Below are positions 31,345-41,488 of a DNA stretch of 64,000 nucleotides, piece after piece. Each line of letters begins with the position of its first letter. Positions within the stretch are counted from its first letter, which is position 1. Both the position numbers and the translations under genes were made by a program. This stretch comes from Micropterix aruncella. Lineage: Eukaryota > Arthropoda > Insecta > Lepidoptera > Micropterigidae. Where the stretch lies: the NCBI GenBank assembly GCA_944548615.1, contig OX155976.1, positions 6,732,952-6,796,951 of the forward strand. Reading direction: 5' to 3'. The notes under the pieces were generated by a model, which saw nothing but the letters and a program-made list of their open reading frames with translations, was not told where the DNA came from and did not search any database.

Positions 31345-32175
31345 AAATTCAGATTTATTTTTATTTATTTATTTTATTGGAATAATCAAACTAACCATTT
31401 GCAATAAGTATAATATTAAAACAAATGGCAAAAACTTTCCTCTTTCATTCACTGCCTAGTGCTGCCCAACTGGGATATACCCGCTCCAGGGCAAGCAATT
31501 TATATTTTTACATTTAAAACTAGGGTCGATGAACCAACCAAACACAATAATAATAATAATAAAAATATATATATATATATATAATAATAATAAATATATA
31601 AAATAATAAAATAATAATAAAAATTACAATATTATATAGGAAATAGAAATACTAAATACATTAGAATACACAAATACATACATATAAACACAATATATGT
31701 TAAGTCAACTTCAACTTATTCTACTACATCGATCATGGCATGGATAGATAAACGCTCTTCTTGCAACAGCCATTTATTTATTTTGCTTTTAAACAAATGA
31801 CAATTGGGGCTGGTTTTTACGTCACTGCTTAATTTATTGTAAAGTCTTGTAGCTATGAAAGAGTAGTGTCGCTGTCCGAAAGTCGTCTTCATCCTAGGTA
31901 CATTCAAATTATCACTCAGGAGTTGTCTAGTGGGTTTCGTGTGCGTAATAATAAAATATTTATTTTGTTTGGCCACGAAAACCCAGCGTAATGCAGTTTT
32001 AATAAATAATAACCTAGCATCCAAAATTTGAGCCTCTTTAAAGAATTAATTAAAAGAATATTGATATGGTTTGCGATGCATGATTTTTACAATACATTTT
32101 TGCGCTGTTAGAAGTGCCGTCAGGAGGGTTTTGCAGCACCCATCCCACCCAATTATACCATAGTTAATCTATGCG
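31345..32175 (-). pseudogene. LINE C-terminus (FGQR type) with 3' UTR
   Basis: Minus strand: INYGIIGWDGCCKTLLTALL, TAQKCIVKIM, then (stop) ILDARLLFIKTALRWVF, THTKPTRQLLSDNLNVPRMK, TTFGQRHYSFIATRLYNKLS, FKSKINKWLLQEERLSIHAM stop. The 3' UTR contains GCCCTGGAGCGGGTATATCC and CAGTTGGGCAGCACTAGG and ends in an AAATAAATAAAAATAAA tail (about 31350-31370). It is the same family as 46595-47645 (YGIIGW…TLLEPLQVAQK…MKTSFGQRNNSFIT). Only the thumb and C-terminus remain. Confidence 0.75.
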
Positions 32176-32699
32176 TGTGAATCTATGCGATTCAGGTCAG
32201 CGGTGTTCTGCTGTAAACGCTTCAAGTTAAACCCTCACTTATTTTGTTCCCGGATTGGGTTACAGGCTTATCGATATTTTTTTTTTGTTGGTTAAATCAT
32301 GCGGAATGCGTCACACGATATTAAATTCTGCATTCTTCACAAATTACAGTGGTATCGGAACGCAGCCCATTATCTGGTGTTTAAATTTATGGCCGTTTAC
32401 AGATGAGTATACGCTAGCAAATCGGCTTTTGGTGGCTTCTCCTAATCGCAACGGTATATGTCCGTGGCGCGCGCTTAATTAATGCACGTAGGTGTGTTAT
32501 AAATCAAGGCGTACAATCGTCCGACGGCGTAAAAGGGTAAAAAAGCTGCGCGTTGCTCAATGGCGTAACAAATCGTCGGCTCGCGAGAAATTGTTAATAC
32601 AGGCGTACCGTGACCCCGACAACCTCGCGCAGGCAGTGGCGTGCCTTGAGTTTGAGTTAAGGTAGGCATCCACGTCAGCCGCAGCAACCGAGGCAAGTT
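32176..32699. other. spacer without recognised gene
   Basis: No motif recognised. A 79-codon minus-strand frame (32475-32714) runs into family K sequence. Confidence 0.3.
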
Positions 32700-33340
32700 T
32701 GGTTCAGTTCCCATCCGATAGCCTCCTCGAAGAGGGACTTAGCCTGGAAGGGCCGCTGTGAACTCTACAGTCGTAGATAGTTGGGATCAGTACTGCGGAT
32801 TCCGGGGAATACCTCGGACGGAACTGGGCGTTTTGCGCCCCGGGCTGTGTCAGCCAATCGCTTGCGCAATCCGGCGAATAACCGGAGGAATCTGGAGACG
32901 TACGTTTCCTATGAAGTGAGGGTAGCTGTTGACCTGTCGTCACCTATCCTTAGAAACGATCCGTTGCCAACAATCCACACCTCGGGCGGAAGTGGACGTT
33001 TCCCGCACCGGGCTGTATCAGCCAATCGCTTGCGCAATCCGGCGAATAACCGGCGGATTCTGGAGACGTACTTTTCCTATGAAGCGAGGGTAGCTGTTGA
33101 CCTATCGTCACCGATCATTAGAAACGATTCTTTGCCACCCGATTCAGAGTGAGCTTGAAGGGCAAAGGGCGCCACGGATCCGCGGCAAGTACGATCTATG
33201 AATTACCGCTAACGTTAGATAGAGGCAGCGCAAACAACCTCGAATCTGTGACTATTGAGACCTTTCAACTACTACGGGCGAACACGCCACTTCAGGAAGT
33301 TATAACGATATGAAATCATTTTTTCTCCCATGGAGTGAAC
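32700..33340 (+). repeat. family K, subfamily K2, with internal 168-bp tandem duplication
   Basis: Related to 62710-63300 (shared AAGGGCCGCTGTGAACT, GACAGTTGGGATCAG/AGATAGTTGGGATCAG, ACCTCGG(A/G)CGGAA). A 168-bp unit (32811-32978, 32979-33146) containing CAGCCAATCGCTTGCGCAAT and CCGGCGAATAACCGG is duplicated head-to-tail. Because 168 is divisible by three, the 123-codon frame at 32781-33152 contains two 56-residue repeats (HRAVSANRLRNPANNRR, YExRVAVDLSSPIxRND). I regard the frame as a by-product of the duplication rather than a proven gene. Confidence 0.65.
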
Positions 33341-33364
33341 GCAGAGACTTAGGGACAACAACTA

Positions 33365-33805
33365 GGGTTGTCGACTATAGCAGGCGAGCCCGTCACCTCA
33401 GGAAGTTTTAACGATTGGTCGTTCTATCTCCCTGGAGTGAGCGCAGAAGACTTGAGGACAAAACAGTCCACCGTCTAGCTACGCCACAAGCCCGTAAGAA
33501 GAGTCTCTCGTTTGGTTACGACTTCAGGATCGGATAGCCGATGGTCGTTTCAAGAGCAGTCGCCGTAAGGTCCGCAACCACCCCCGCTCTATAGGAAACA
33601 GTACTGCCTCCAGACTCCCCTGACTGTTAGTCAGAGTGCACAGTCGATTGGCTTACGCCGCACGGTGCGCAGACCGCCCAGGAGCGCCAGAAGGTTGATT
33701 CCCAGGGGAAACTGATCATAAGGCCAGAATCCTACCCAGGCTCGCACTTCATGCGTGGAGGCCGTCGGATAGGTGTTGGACCCGTGAGTGTGACCAACCG
33801 TGAGA
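33365..33805 (-). repeat. family K copy, B then A in minus orientation
   Basis: Starts GGTTGTCGACTATAGCAGGC, GAGCCCGTCACCTCAGGAAG, then a shortened module B, CTGACTGTTAGTCAGAGTGC and an inverted module A ending TGTGACCAACCGTGAG. Immediately left of its terminus is CTAG (33363-33366, in ACTAGGGTTGTC). Confidence 0.75.
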
Positions 33806-33843
33806 CTTAAGGACAGCAAAATTCTAGAATATAACTACGCCAA

Positions 33844-34215
33844 CAAACCCATAAGAGCCCAACGCATCACCGCGAGACACTGGTAAGAGAAACTAGCAGA
33901 CCTACCTCACGCCCTTATTGCCAGATTAAGACGGATTTCTCCATCCTACAGTCTGGTCACCGAATCTGTGACCAGATTGGAGGATTGAGACTTCCGTCCA
34001 AATCTGGTAAAGAGGGCGTGAGGAAGCCCGCTGGGCGATACTTCCCAGCGCATCGCGTTAGGAGTCGGACTCTTATGGGCTATTGGCGTAGTTCGACTGT
34101 GGATTGTGTATATCCTCAAGCCATTGCGGTCACTCCATGGGAGACAGAATGGCAAGTGTTGTTATAACCCTCTGGAGTGGCGGATTCGCCCGTAGCAATT
34201 AAAACCCCTTAATGT
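33844..34215. repeat. family K4 fold-back
   Basis: The left arm 33846-33950 (CCCATAAGAGCCCAACGCAT … CCAGATTAAGACGGA) pairs with the right arm 33970-34080 (ATCTGGTAAAGAGGGCGTGA … GACTCTTATGGG). The centre is TCTGGTCACCGAATCTGTGACCAGA (a 9-bp perfect stem, 7-nt loop, at 33953-33977; bases written here in two parts: TCTGGTCAC / GTGACCAGA). The right side continues with a degenerate module B end (GTCACTCCATGGGAGACAGA, GGAGTGGCGGATTCGCCCGT). A further K4 copy is at 35225-35505. Confidence 0.65.
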
Positions 34216-34447
34216 TGCAAGGTTTTGCGACTGGGAAGGCAGTGCTTTTATGTCTTAAAGCCGCGCGCGCCACTGCGCGCAATCCTGTCGCTCGCTCCTA
34301 GTCGCTCGACCGTTCGCGACCACGTATATTATAATTGCGACTCGATAAGCCTTGCCAGGATTGTGTTGTTTGTTTTAGATTCGCTTTTGAGTTGCAGGAT
34401 CCACCATTGAAGACGCGATCTTTACCTGCTCGCAGTGTGGAAGGAAA

Positions 34448-34500
34448 TGTTAATGTGGACCTGATAATATGGTCTCCCTATTATCAGGTCCACATTAACA
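34448..34500. repeat. perfect 21-bp inverted repeat at LINE 5' junction
   Basis: The arms 34448-34468 and 34480-34500 (TTAATGTGGACCTGATAAT / ATTATCAGGTCCACATTAA plus flanking bases) are exact complements separated by 11 bases. The right arm is the first recognisable coding sequence of the LINE (YYQVHIN), so the left arm is an inverted copy of the LINE's own 5' boundary. Confidence 0.85.
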
Positions 34501-35222
34501 GACTGCAAAATATCCAAAATAAGTTCGTTCGATACTTAAATATCAAGACGAAAAGTTATTGTAATACTACTAATGAGGCGGCCTTACTATTTAAAATAAA
34601 TTCGCTATGTTATCGGCGCAACTTGAATGATGCTCTGTGCCTATATAAAATAATGAACGGTATATTCGATTGCTCTGACCTGTTGGGAGCGATCAATATT
34701 AACGCCCCAATGAGGACCACACGCCAATTTGACCTGTTTCGATTGCCGCGCTTTAAAACTAATGCATCAAGGAATGAAGTACTCACACGCTGCTGTGAGC
34801 TTTATAATACCCATTTAAATGGTATTGATATAATTCCATAATCACTTACAAATACTCCGTAAATCAAACCCTAACCGATACAATAAGCTGACTTGGTTTT
34901 TAGCTATTTTTATTGATTATTATTATTATTATATTTTATATACGCCATTACTAATATCATACCCGCTCACACTCCACACTTACACGCTCAACACACTCCC
35001 ACAAACACATACACACACCCTGCATACTCTATGTAGTTCTAAAATTGAAAAAAAAATAAATTGAAGGTAAATTAGTTTTATTAAGTAGTTAAAAAAACGT
35101 AATTTATGTAATTTTATTGAAATCCGTAACCGGTTTTATTTGTTGTAAATCTGCATACATTAAAAAAAATATTATTACTGTAATACTGTGTGATTTCTCA
35201 ATAAAGAATTGAATTGAATTGA
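34469..35222 (+). pseudogene. 5'-truncated LINE C-terminus with (ATTGA)n-type tail
   Basis: The frame runs VWSPYYQ (WSPYYQVHINRLQNIQNKFV), RYLNIKTKSYCN, INSLCYRRNLNDALCLYKIM, NGIFDCSDLLGAININAP, TRCCELYNTHLNGIDIIP stop at about 34841. WSP(Y)xxxxIxxLExIQ+KF+R is the standard end of the RT thumb in Jockey/CR1-like LINEs. The 3' UTR is CA-rich (34960-35020) and ends with AATAAAGAATTGAATTGAAT. The ORF is uninterrupted, indicating a relatively recent insertion, but the polymerase is absent. Confidence 0.8.
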
Positions 35223-35224
35223 AA

Positions 35225-35510
35225 AAAATGAAAACCAGAACAGAGCAATCCGTCCAAATCTGGTAGAAAAAAACGAGGTCAGACCGCTGGGTCCTCTTCG
35301 CGAGACACTCCTCTCGGTAAGGAGTTACTTACGAGCTCGGATACTTACGAAAAGGAGACTCTTACAGGCTCGTCGGTGGAATTAGACAGTGGACTGTTCT
35401 TTGTCGGCTAAGTATTTCACGTTCACTTCATGGGAGACAGAAAGGCCTAATTCCATTAAAACTCTGGAGTGACGGATTCGCCCAATGTCTTTGACACCCC
35501 CAGTTGTAGA
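35225..35510 (+). repeat. family K4 copy
   Basis: AATCCGTCCAAATCTGGTA, AGACCGCTGGGTCCTC, CTTACAGGCTCGTCGG, ACTTCATGGGAGACAGA and ACTCTGGAGTGACGGATTCG match 33990-34200, probably the same element split by the LINE at 34469-35222. Confidence 0.6.
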
Positions 35511-35814
35511 ATGAAACCGGGGTGCTGTATGCTTTTGCATATTCAGAAAAACTTGAGTCCTAAAATCGCGGACTCGGTCTACTTCCCGGATATCGTTGCA
35601 ATTTTATATTGATAATTAGATTTTATCACATTATGCTATTGATTGATATATCACATTATATAATACTGATATCACTGTCTTATATAATATCCGATTACTA
35701 TAAGCAGTTAAGCAAAAAAACGATTTTTGAATAACAATTAGTGATGATCTCAAATGAGACAAACAAATAGTTGCAATCGTTAAAAATCCAACTCTACTTC
35801 TGATAAAGGAGGCT

Positions 35815-36175
35815 TTCCAACATCAGGAGAGATGTTTATAAAGATCTACATGGCATATGTGAGACCTATTCTTGAGTGGTAGCACTACTTATGGCTATCA
35901 GCTCTGGTAGCACTACTTATGCAACGACGTAGATGTCTTGGAAAAGGTGCAGTGTCAGGCGCAAAATCTAATCCTCTTGAGAACGTTCCGCAAAATAGAG
36001 TAGTGGACATGTGGAATAAAGTACCATTTGCAGTGATTAGTGCAAGCTATGTCAATTAATTTAAAAACAGACTCGATTTGTACCTAAAAACTTGGTAATA
36101 TTGTACGACTAGCTTTACAGGATCTGAACTAGACGTATCAGCAAAGCTATCTGTCCAGAATAAATAATAATTTTA
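35815..36175 (+). pseudogene. rearranged CR1-like LINE C-terminus
   Basis: The plus strand reads MFIKIYMAYVRPILEW (thumb, …YVRPILEYxxxVW), a scrambled middle, VEKVQCQAQN-like sequence, then NRVVDMWNKVPFAVISASYV N FKNRLDLYLK…W. The last part fits the CR1 C-terminus (…RVVxxWNxLPxxVVxAxSVNxFKxRLDxxW). Several stops and a deletion of most of the thumb. The CTGGTAGCACTACTTATG words are locally duplicated (35875-35925). Confidence 0.55.
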
Positions 36176-36865
36176 TTAACTACAAGTTTCTGGAGCACTA
36201 CAGCGCTGCATTCGATTTTTGACATTGACAGCTTCAAGTTTATGAGAAACAAGCCTAACAATAACCTTTCTGTCTTACAGATTTAAACAATGGTATTCGT
36301 CAATTATTCATTATACTAGTTTCGTTACTAAATTAATTGTTTCTTAAGGCCGCGTCTTTGACCTTTCATTGTATTTGTGTTTTCCTGATTTTTTCACACA
36401 TTTTAATCACACGATAATTACCATTATAATCATTATATTTTTATGGTAATAATTACGCCGAGAAGCAAATTTATGCTTTTTGTTTAGGGTATTAAGGTGT
36501 TAATTGCTCCGTGGTTTGGATTTATGGATTTGGTTAAGAAGCTCATTATAACCGCTGTTAGTTAACGGTTTCAACTTCGGACATTGCGAGTTTTTATCCC
36601 ATTTCGAAATTGTATTTATCATTTCCATTTATCCTCGTTTAATTTATTTATTTTCCTTTATACATATTTCATATCTTATATATTTCAACTAAGATTACGC
36701 TAGTATAAAAAAATATAATTAAAATAAAGCGACGAATTGATTCATCCCAATCCTATGCAACTCGAAGAACGTCACTCATCTAATTAGATTTACGCCTGTA
36801 CCTAGATGTGCGATTTACGACTTAGTTTAGATTGCGAACAAAGATATTAAAAGTGAAGTTTATTA
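36176..36865. other. AT-rich spacer, no recognised feature
   Basis: No coding frame, element end or notable repeat was seen. Confidence 0.45.
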
Positions 36866-36869
36866 GTAG

Positions 36870-37180
36870 ATATTCTTCTTCTCCGTCGTTCCCTCATTAC
36901 TGAGGATCGTGGCCACTAGACAACAGTTTGCCCACGAGGCTCCTCCACTTCGACCTGTCTTCTGCATGGCGGGTCGCAGATTGTATTGACCCTTTTGTAA
37001 CTTCTTTGATGAGGTCGTTCCATCTGGCCGGTGATCTGCCTCTGCTTTTTCTTCCCCCCACTTGACCCCCGGAAAGCATTTTCTACAGATTCTCTGGTTT
37101 TCTCCTGGCATCATGACCGAAAAACCGCACGTGGAAGCCGAGTTCTTCCAGGACAGACTTGTTGGTGCGACGTGCTGTCC
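36870..37180 (-). pseudogene. RTE-type LINE C-terminus fragment
   Basis: Minus strand: RRTNKSVLEELGFHVRFFGH, DARRKPENL, then MLSGGQVGGRKSRGRSPARW, NDLIKEVTKGSIQSATRHAE, DRSKWRSLVGKLLSSGHDPQ stop. The order RRTNxSVLxEL…FFGHxxR…GxRxRGRSPxRWxD…AxDRxxWRxLVxxLxxGHDPQ is a known post-RT region of insect LINEs of the RTE-like kind. One stop interrupts the middle. Confidence 0.75.
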
Positions 37181-37504
37181 ATGTAGTAGATATTAGTAAC
37201 ACAGTAATAGCATGTAGCGACTTTTTCAAAAATATACAATATATTTACTACCTATTAACCCGTCGGACGCCAACAATGCCTATAGGCACTGTGCGTTGTT
37301 TGACAGATCCGCGGGTAACCGTTTTGGCCGGCCCCATATATATTTTATAAATATATAATTTACCATACATGACTGAGAAGATTAAATACTAGGTAACAAG
37401 AGGGAACTCATGAAAAAAGATATTGTTAGTATTTATTTACAAAATCGACAGAAAAGTTGCGTCTCAGTTTTTTTTGCGCGAAGTCTGGCTTCCTACCGGT
37501 TATA

Positions 37505-37775
37505 GATTCTTCTTCTTCCTAGACCCTGTCCCATTAACTTGGGTTTCGGCCTTCCTTGTCTTTCTACTCCACTGAGCACGATCTTGTACTGTATCGGCGT
37601 CGAGTTGAGCTTCTCTCAGGTCTTTTTCAACTGTCGTCAACCGGGTAGCGGATGGTCTTCCAAGACCATGTTTCGTCGTTGGCAGGTCTAGGGGGAAGCT
37701 TCACCATGTGATCATCAGGGCATCGCTGGACGTGACCGTACCACCGTAAGCGTCTTTCTTTGACTTTATCGATTA
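37505..37775 (-). pseudogene. RTE-like LINE C-terminus and GAAGAAGAA tail
   Basis: Minus strand: WYGHVQRCPDDHMVKLP, a shift, TTKHGLGRPSATRLTTVEKD, LREAQLDADTVQDRAQWSRK, TRKAETQVNGTG. It ends AGGAAGAAGAAGAA, the trinucleotide tail of this LINE type. WYGHVxR…GRPxxRWxDxVxxDLxxA…AxDRxxWRxxTRKADP is the family pattern. Confidence 0.7.
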
Positions 37776-37824
37776 TCGGAGCGACTTTAAAACTTCCCCT
37801 TAATAGTGTTCATCTCGAAAACAA

Positions 37825-37890
37825 ATTTTAGCGTGTTCACAATACTTTCCCTTCTGTTCGGTTAGTGGGCCGGGAAGGTAAAAGATAAAG
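37825..37890 (+). repeat. family F end fragment
   Basis: TTTTAGCGTGTTCACAATAC then GTTAGTGGGCCGGGAAGGTA, matching the right end of the F copies at 15.45 and 51.25 kb. Confidence 0.55.
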
Positions 37891-38104
37891 AATCCAAAAA
37901 ACTGAAACAACAAATGTCATATTAGGTGATCCATATAGTTCGGTGATCCATATAACGAGAAAGCAATCTAGAGTGATGCTTAGAAATTTCCAAGATATTT
38001 CTCTTTGCAGAGGCTGACAGTTACAAGACTCTACGCGATCGCATTCGTGTACTACAATAGTTTTATTAGTAATGGGTTGACCCTGATGTTTATACTAAAT
38101 GTCA

Positions 38105-38592
38105 TGTACTACTATTATATACTAGCCGATTTCTAACAATTTCCATGCCCTCGTTTACTTTCTCAACAGTGTTATCGGCATATGTGATGATTTTACCTTA
38201 ACTGGTAACTGACATAAGTCATTTATGTAGACGAGGAATAAAATGGCCCAAAACGCTACCAAAACAATACGTGAGATGCTGGCACTCTTCAGGCCCTGGA
38301 TGATGACACTTTGTGCCCTGTTGGATAGGTAACTATCAAACCATTTAAGACTTGTATAGTTAATTCCTACACTGCTCAGTTTGCACAATAATATATTATG
38401 AGGAACGGAGTCAAACGCCTTTGCAAGGTCAAGGAAAACTCCTAGACACTTGTCTCCTTTATCCACCGTTTCGACTATAAATTCTGTTAAGGCAGTTATA
38501 GCGTCTGTTGTCCTTAAACCTTCCCTAAAACCGAACTGATTGTCTGAGAGAATTTTATTTTCAATTAAAAATTTATAGTCTCGCCTTTGCAA
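38105..38592 (-). pseudogene. Jockey-like LINE reverse transcriptase palm fragment
   Basis: The minus frame of ~145 codons: ENKILSDNQFGFREGLRTTD, AITALTEFIVETVDKGDKCL, GVFLDLAKAFDSVPHNILLC (RT motif A, catalytic Asp), SYLSNRAQSVIIQ, then ILFLVYINDLCQLP. The QG motif B region (GVPQGSVLGP) is disrupted by small deletions (now SRIVLVAFWA in frame). Further on, the catalytic box reads YADN (38171-38182) instead of YADD in another frame. This is a dead copy of a Jockey/CR1-type polymerase, and the only copy of that clade here that retains the palm. Confidence 0.88.
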
Positions 38593-38632
38593 CGTGGAAC
38601 CCTCTTCTTAAAATGTTCCCACCGCCGAGAAT
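38592..38632 (+). mobile_element. tiny Penelope-like fragment
   Basis: ACGTGGAACCCTCTTCTTAA then AATGTTCCCACCGCCGA encodes TWNPLLKMFPPP, the same stretch as in the 25.5-kb and 41.9-kb Penelope copies, here in the plus direction and directly abutting the LINE fragment. Confidence 0.6.
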
Positions 38633-38649
38633 GACATGCGAAGCAGTAT

Positions 38650-39546
38650 CAAATGCATTCGACAAGTCTGGCAATGTCGCAATTACCATGTAACCTTTGT
38701 ACATACAAATTCAACTAACGCCCACAGTTAAATCGAAAATATTAAAAATAAGCAAATAAACAAGCGACCATCAACAGGTCAAAAGCAAAAACAATTAATT
38801 TTCAGAGAAACGTGACCGAAAAATTGCGAGACCCCTTTACCAGACACGCGTTATAAAACGTTAAAAACACATATTCTGCAGCAGCTTCGTAAAATATGAC
38901 GTCATTTAAGTGGTAGTTAGTCTTAACGACGGACCGGTTAGCCGCATTTAAGTGGCGTAAAATTAATAAAGTTGTGCAATGTAGTAATGTTGCTTTTTGC
39001 GAGGTGCGAAAGATAAATGATCTTTAATTTCGCTGATGTGACTAAGTGTATAAATTTAGACCCAAAATAAGAGACACATTAAAATTTTGTTTATTTATCC
39101 TGCCTACCATTCCCCCATCCCCTCTCCATGTGCCAATTCGTAGCATATTCTATGGCAAAATACTGTCTGATATGAAAGTATCAGCTTGCACTTTTTTGTC
39201 GCTGGTTCCCCAACTAGTATTGTGAAAAAAAAAAGATTTATACTGATGTTTCGTTTAGAGAAAACGGTCCTCATTTGATCTCGGAATAAATATTCAACTA
39301 GCTGAAACCCGTCGAGATCGACGGTCAGTTTATTGACAGTTATGTTTAAAAAAAACCCTCCACCTCCTCCCTCCACCCTCCGACCCTCTCAGCCCAACCT
39401 TCCCCCAACCCTCCTATTCTTTCACTCTCTCCTCCCCCTCTTCCTACCCGCCTTTAAAACCTCCCCCACTACCCTTATCCCCCCCCGCCTCCCCGCCACC
39501 CACCACCAACACCGCTCGGAAAATCAGCAGATGGCAATATATATTT
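38650..39546. other. spacer with polypyrimidine tract
   Basis: Contains part of an S-type repeat (CTCTCCATGTGCCAATTCGT at 39122) and a long pyrimidine-rich tract (39356-39510, almost only C/T). No coding frame is recognised. The 93-codon frame at 39333-39614 is a product of the low-complexity tract. Confidence 0.4.
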
Positions 39547-39815
39547 TTATTTTTCTCTTTTGGGGAGTTTTTTATTTATCTCTTGACATATCTACAGACC
39601 GAGCGCTTTTTTAGACACCTCAACTAAATTTTTACACCCAGCTGTTCTCTCAATTTAGCGGTTACAGGCAAAACACGTGGTTTTTTCTCTTTTGAGGACT
39701 TTTTTATTTTTCTCTTTGGAGGACACATTTACAGACAGAGGCCATTCTTTAAACACCTCAACTAAATTTTGACATCTAACCTTTCTCCCAATATGGTGGT
39801 TACAGGAAAAACACG
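39547..39815 (+). repeat. two tandem copies, ~130-bp unit
   Basis: The unit (TTTTCTCTTTTG(G/A)GGA … ACAGACxGAG … AGACACCTCAACTAAATTTT … GCGGTTACAGGCAAAACACG) starts at about 39549 and again at 39682, diverged by several substitutions. Confidence 0.7.
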
Positions 39816-40469
39816 TTTCAAATTAATATATGGATATTTTTTATCGGGGGCTTTAGTTTCTACAAGTGGTTAGAAGTGCGAAAGTTGCTATAATGATATC
39901 TTTGCTGGGGCGTAAACTTTGCAATAGCCCCTCTTAGAATTGTCATGTTCTCGCGTATGTACATATTTTATCGCGGTGGAAAAAATCGGAAACCTACGTA
40001 AACACTCTAACGGTAGGGGTCCATTCATATCCCAAATCACTCCCTCTTCAAACCCTCTCGCGGCCACATAAAAAGGTCCTCCTAATGTTGGGGCGAGGAC
40101 GTTAAACGACGCGAAAACGGCTTTCAGATTCTACCCTTCTTGTTTTTTTTCTATTCATTACATTAATGGAAACATGTGGATGATTCCCGCGCCGTGGACG
40201 CCGCAATACTGTATATACGAGTACAACACGTGTTTTGTGGAAAAAACTGCGCATTGCAACTGTGTGATAGCGTTGATGGTTTACAATCATAAAAAAGCTT
40301 AGTGGCATTGCAATGCTAATATAGCGTTGACATTTTTCAACCCTTCTGGCAGGTGTTTTACAAAATGTGAGAATGTGCGCGTAGTTTTGATAAGCAATTT
40401 TCTTCCATGTGGAGTTATATTCCAACGGGATCGCCACGATATTTACGGATGCTTCTTTCATATTTTTCA

Positions 40470-40930
40470 GCTTCTGGCACCTCAGGAAAATCTATTACTG
40501 GCTATACCTCAGCATTCATCAACTTTCATGTCTAGGTCTTTCGCAGTGCAAGCGGCCCGTCTCTGGAATTCCGTGCCTTTACCGATAAGACAACTTGAAA
40601 ACCTGAGCGGGTTTAAAAATTCTTTAAAGAGACATTTACTCAACTTATGAATTCCCCCCTCCCCTCCCGTCTCCTTTGCTTGTCCTTATATTTCACTCCT
40701 CCCTTCAATATCGAGTTGGCATACGTTACTAATCACTGAATTATATTTTATACTATGATGACTTTTTTGTAAGTGTATTTATTTATTACTTGTAAATTTA
40801 TTTGCCCACATAAACCTTCAGTCACAATAACCCTGGCGGTATGGTCGGTAGATATTGCCACTTGGCAATAGGCCCACCACATTGTATTCTTTTGTGTGTG
40901 CAATAAAGCTTTTCAAACAAACAAACAAAC
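40470..40930 (+). pseudogene. CR1/Jockey-like LINE C-terminus with AATAAA and (ACAA)n tail
   Basis: The frame ends …SRSFAVQAARLWNSVPLPI then RQLENLSGFKNSLKRHLLNL stop at about 40650. SFxVxAxRLWNxLPxxIRxxxSxxxFKxxLKxHLL is the canonical C-terminus of CR1/Jockey-like LINEs. The ~270-bp 3' UTR carries CACTTGGCAATAGGCCCACC, a polyadenylation signal (GCAATAAAGCTT) and an (ACAA)n tail at 40914-40931. The upstream polymerase is missing. Confidence 0.8.
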
Positions 40931-40944
40931 CTCTGTTTTATCAA

Positions 40945-41100
40945 ATCTAATCAAATCAAATAATTTATTGTCCTAAAAACGAATACATAGTTGTATAGAC
41001 AGTTGTATTACATATACATTTGACCGTGATATTGGATTCTTAATTAATGATCAAATTATTCTATTAATAATCAAAACATAAAAGGTTACTCGTAAGAATA
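40945..41100 (-). mobile_element. LINE 3' tail (minus strand)
   Basis: Minus strand: …GGACAATAAATTATTTGATT then TGATTAGATTTGAT, a polyadenylation signal followed by a short tandem tail. No coding part is recognised. Confidence 0.35.
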
Positions 41101-41394
41101 AAAAAGGTATTATTGTAGAATTAAATCGAGTCTCACCATTTAGTTTACCAGATAAAAAACACAGCAAAATATGTAGAAAGTAAGATATAGAGATGTAAGA
41201 TATAGAGAAGATATGTAGAAATTAACTCAATAAGTAGTGATTCTATTACATTGAATATAATGAATAATGTAATGAAAAAAAATATACGTGTGGCACTCGG
41301 GGACTGCCACGGTAAAGCTATTGCATAGCATTTTTAACAACTTATGCAATTATAATTATTTATTTATTTAATTTTTTCCTGATATCAGATAACT

Positions 41395-41488
41395 GCGCTC
41401 TATCGGAAAACGTTGAAATTATTCCCAATCGTTTGCGGCTGCGAAAGCAAATGATTCGGAATAATTTAAACGTCTTCCGATAGAGCGC
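41395..41488. repeat. 94-nt near-perfect hairpin (42-bp arms)
   Basis: The arms 41395-41436 and 41447-41488 pair with about four mismatches across 42 positions and a 10-base loop (GGCTGCGAAA). Each arm starts or ends with GCGCTCTATCGGAA and holds AAATTATTCC. The size and shape resemble a miRNA precursor or a tiny palindromic MITE. Flanking it is another small palindrome (TCGAATTTTTTATTCGA). Confidence 0.8.

Noticed and set aside
39333..39614. Pro/Leu/Ser-rich 93-codon frame
   Set aside because: Translation of a polypyrimidine tract.
40102..40461. 119-codon minus-strand frame
   Set aside because: Overlaps the start of the CR1-like LINE on the other strand and contains no recognisable domain.
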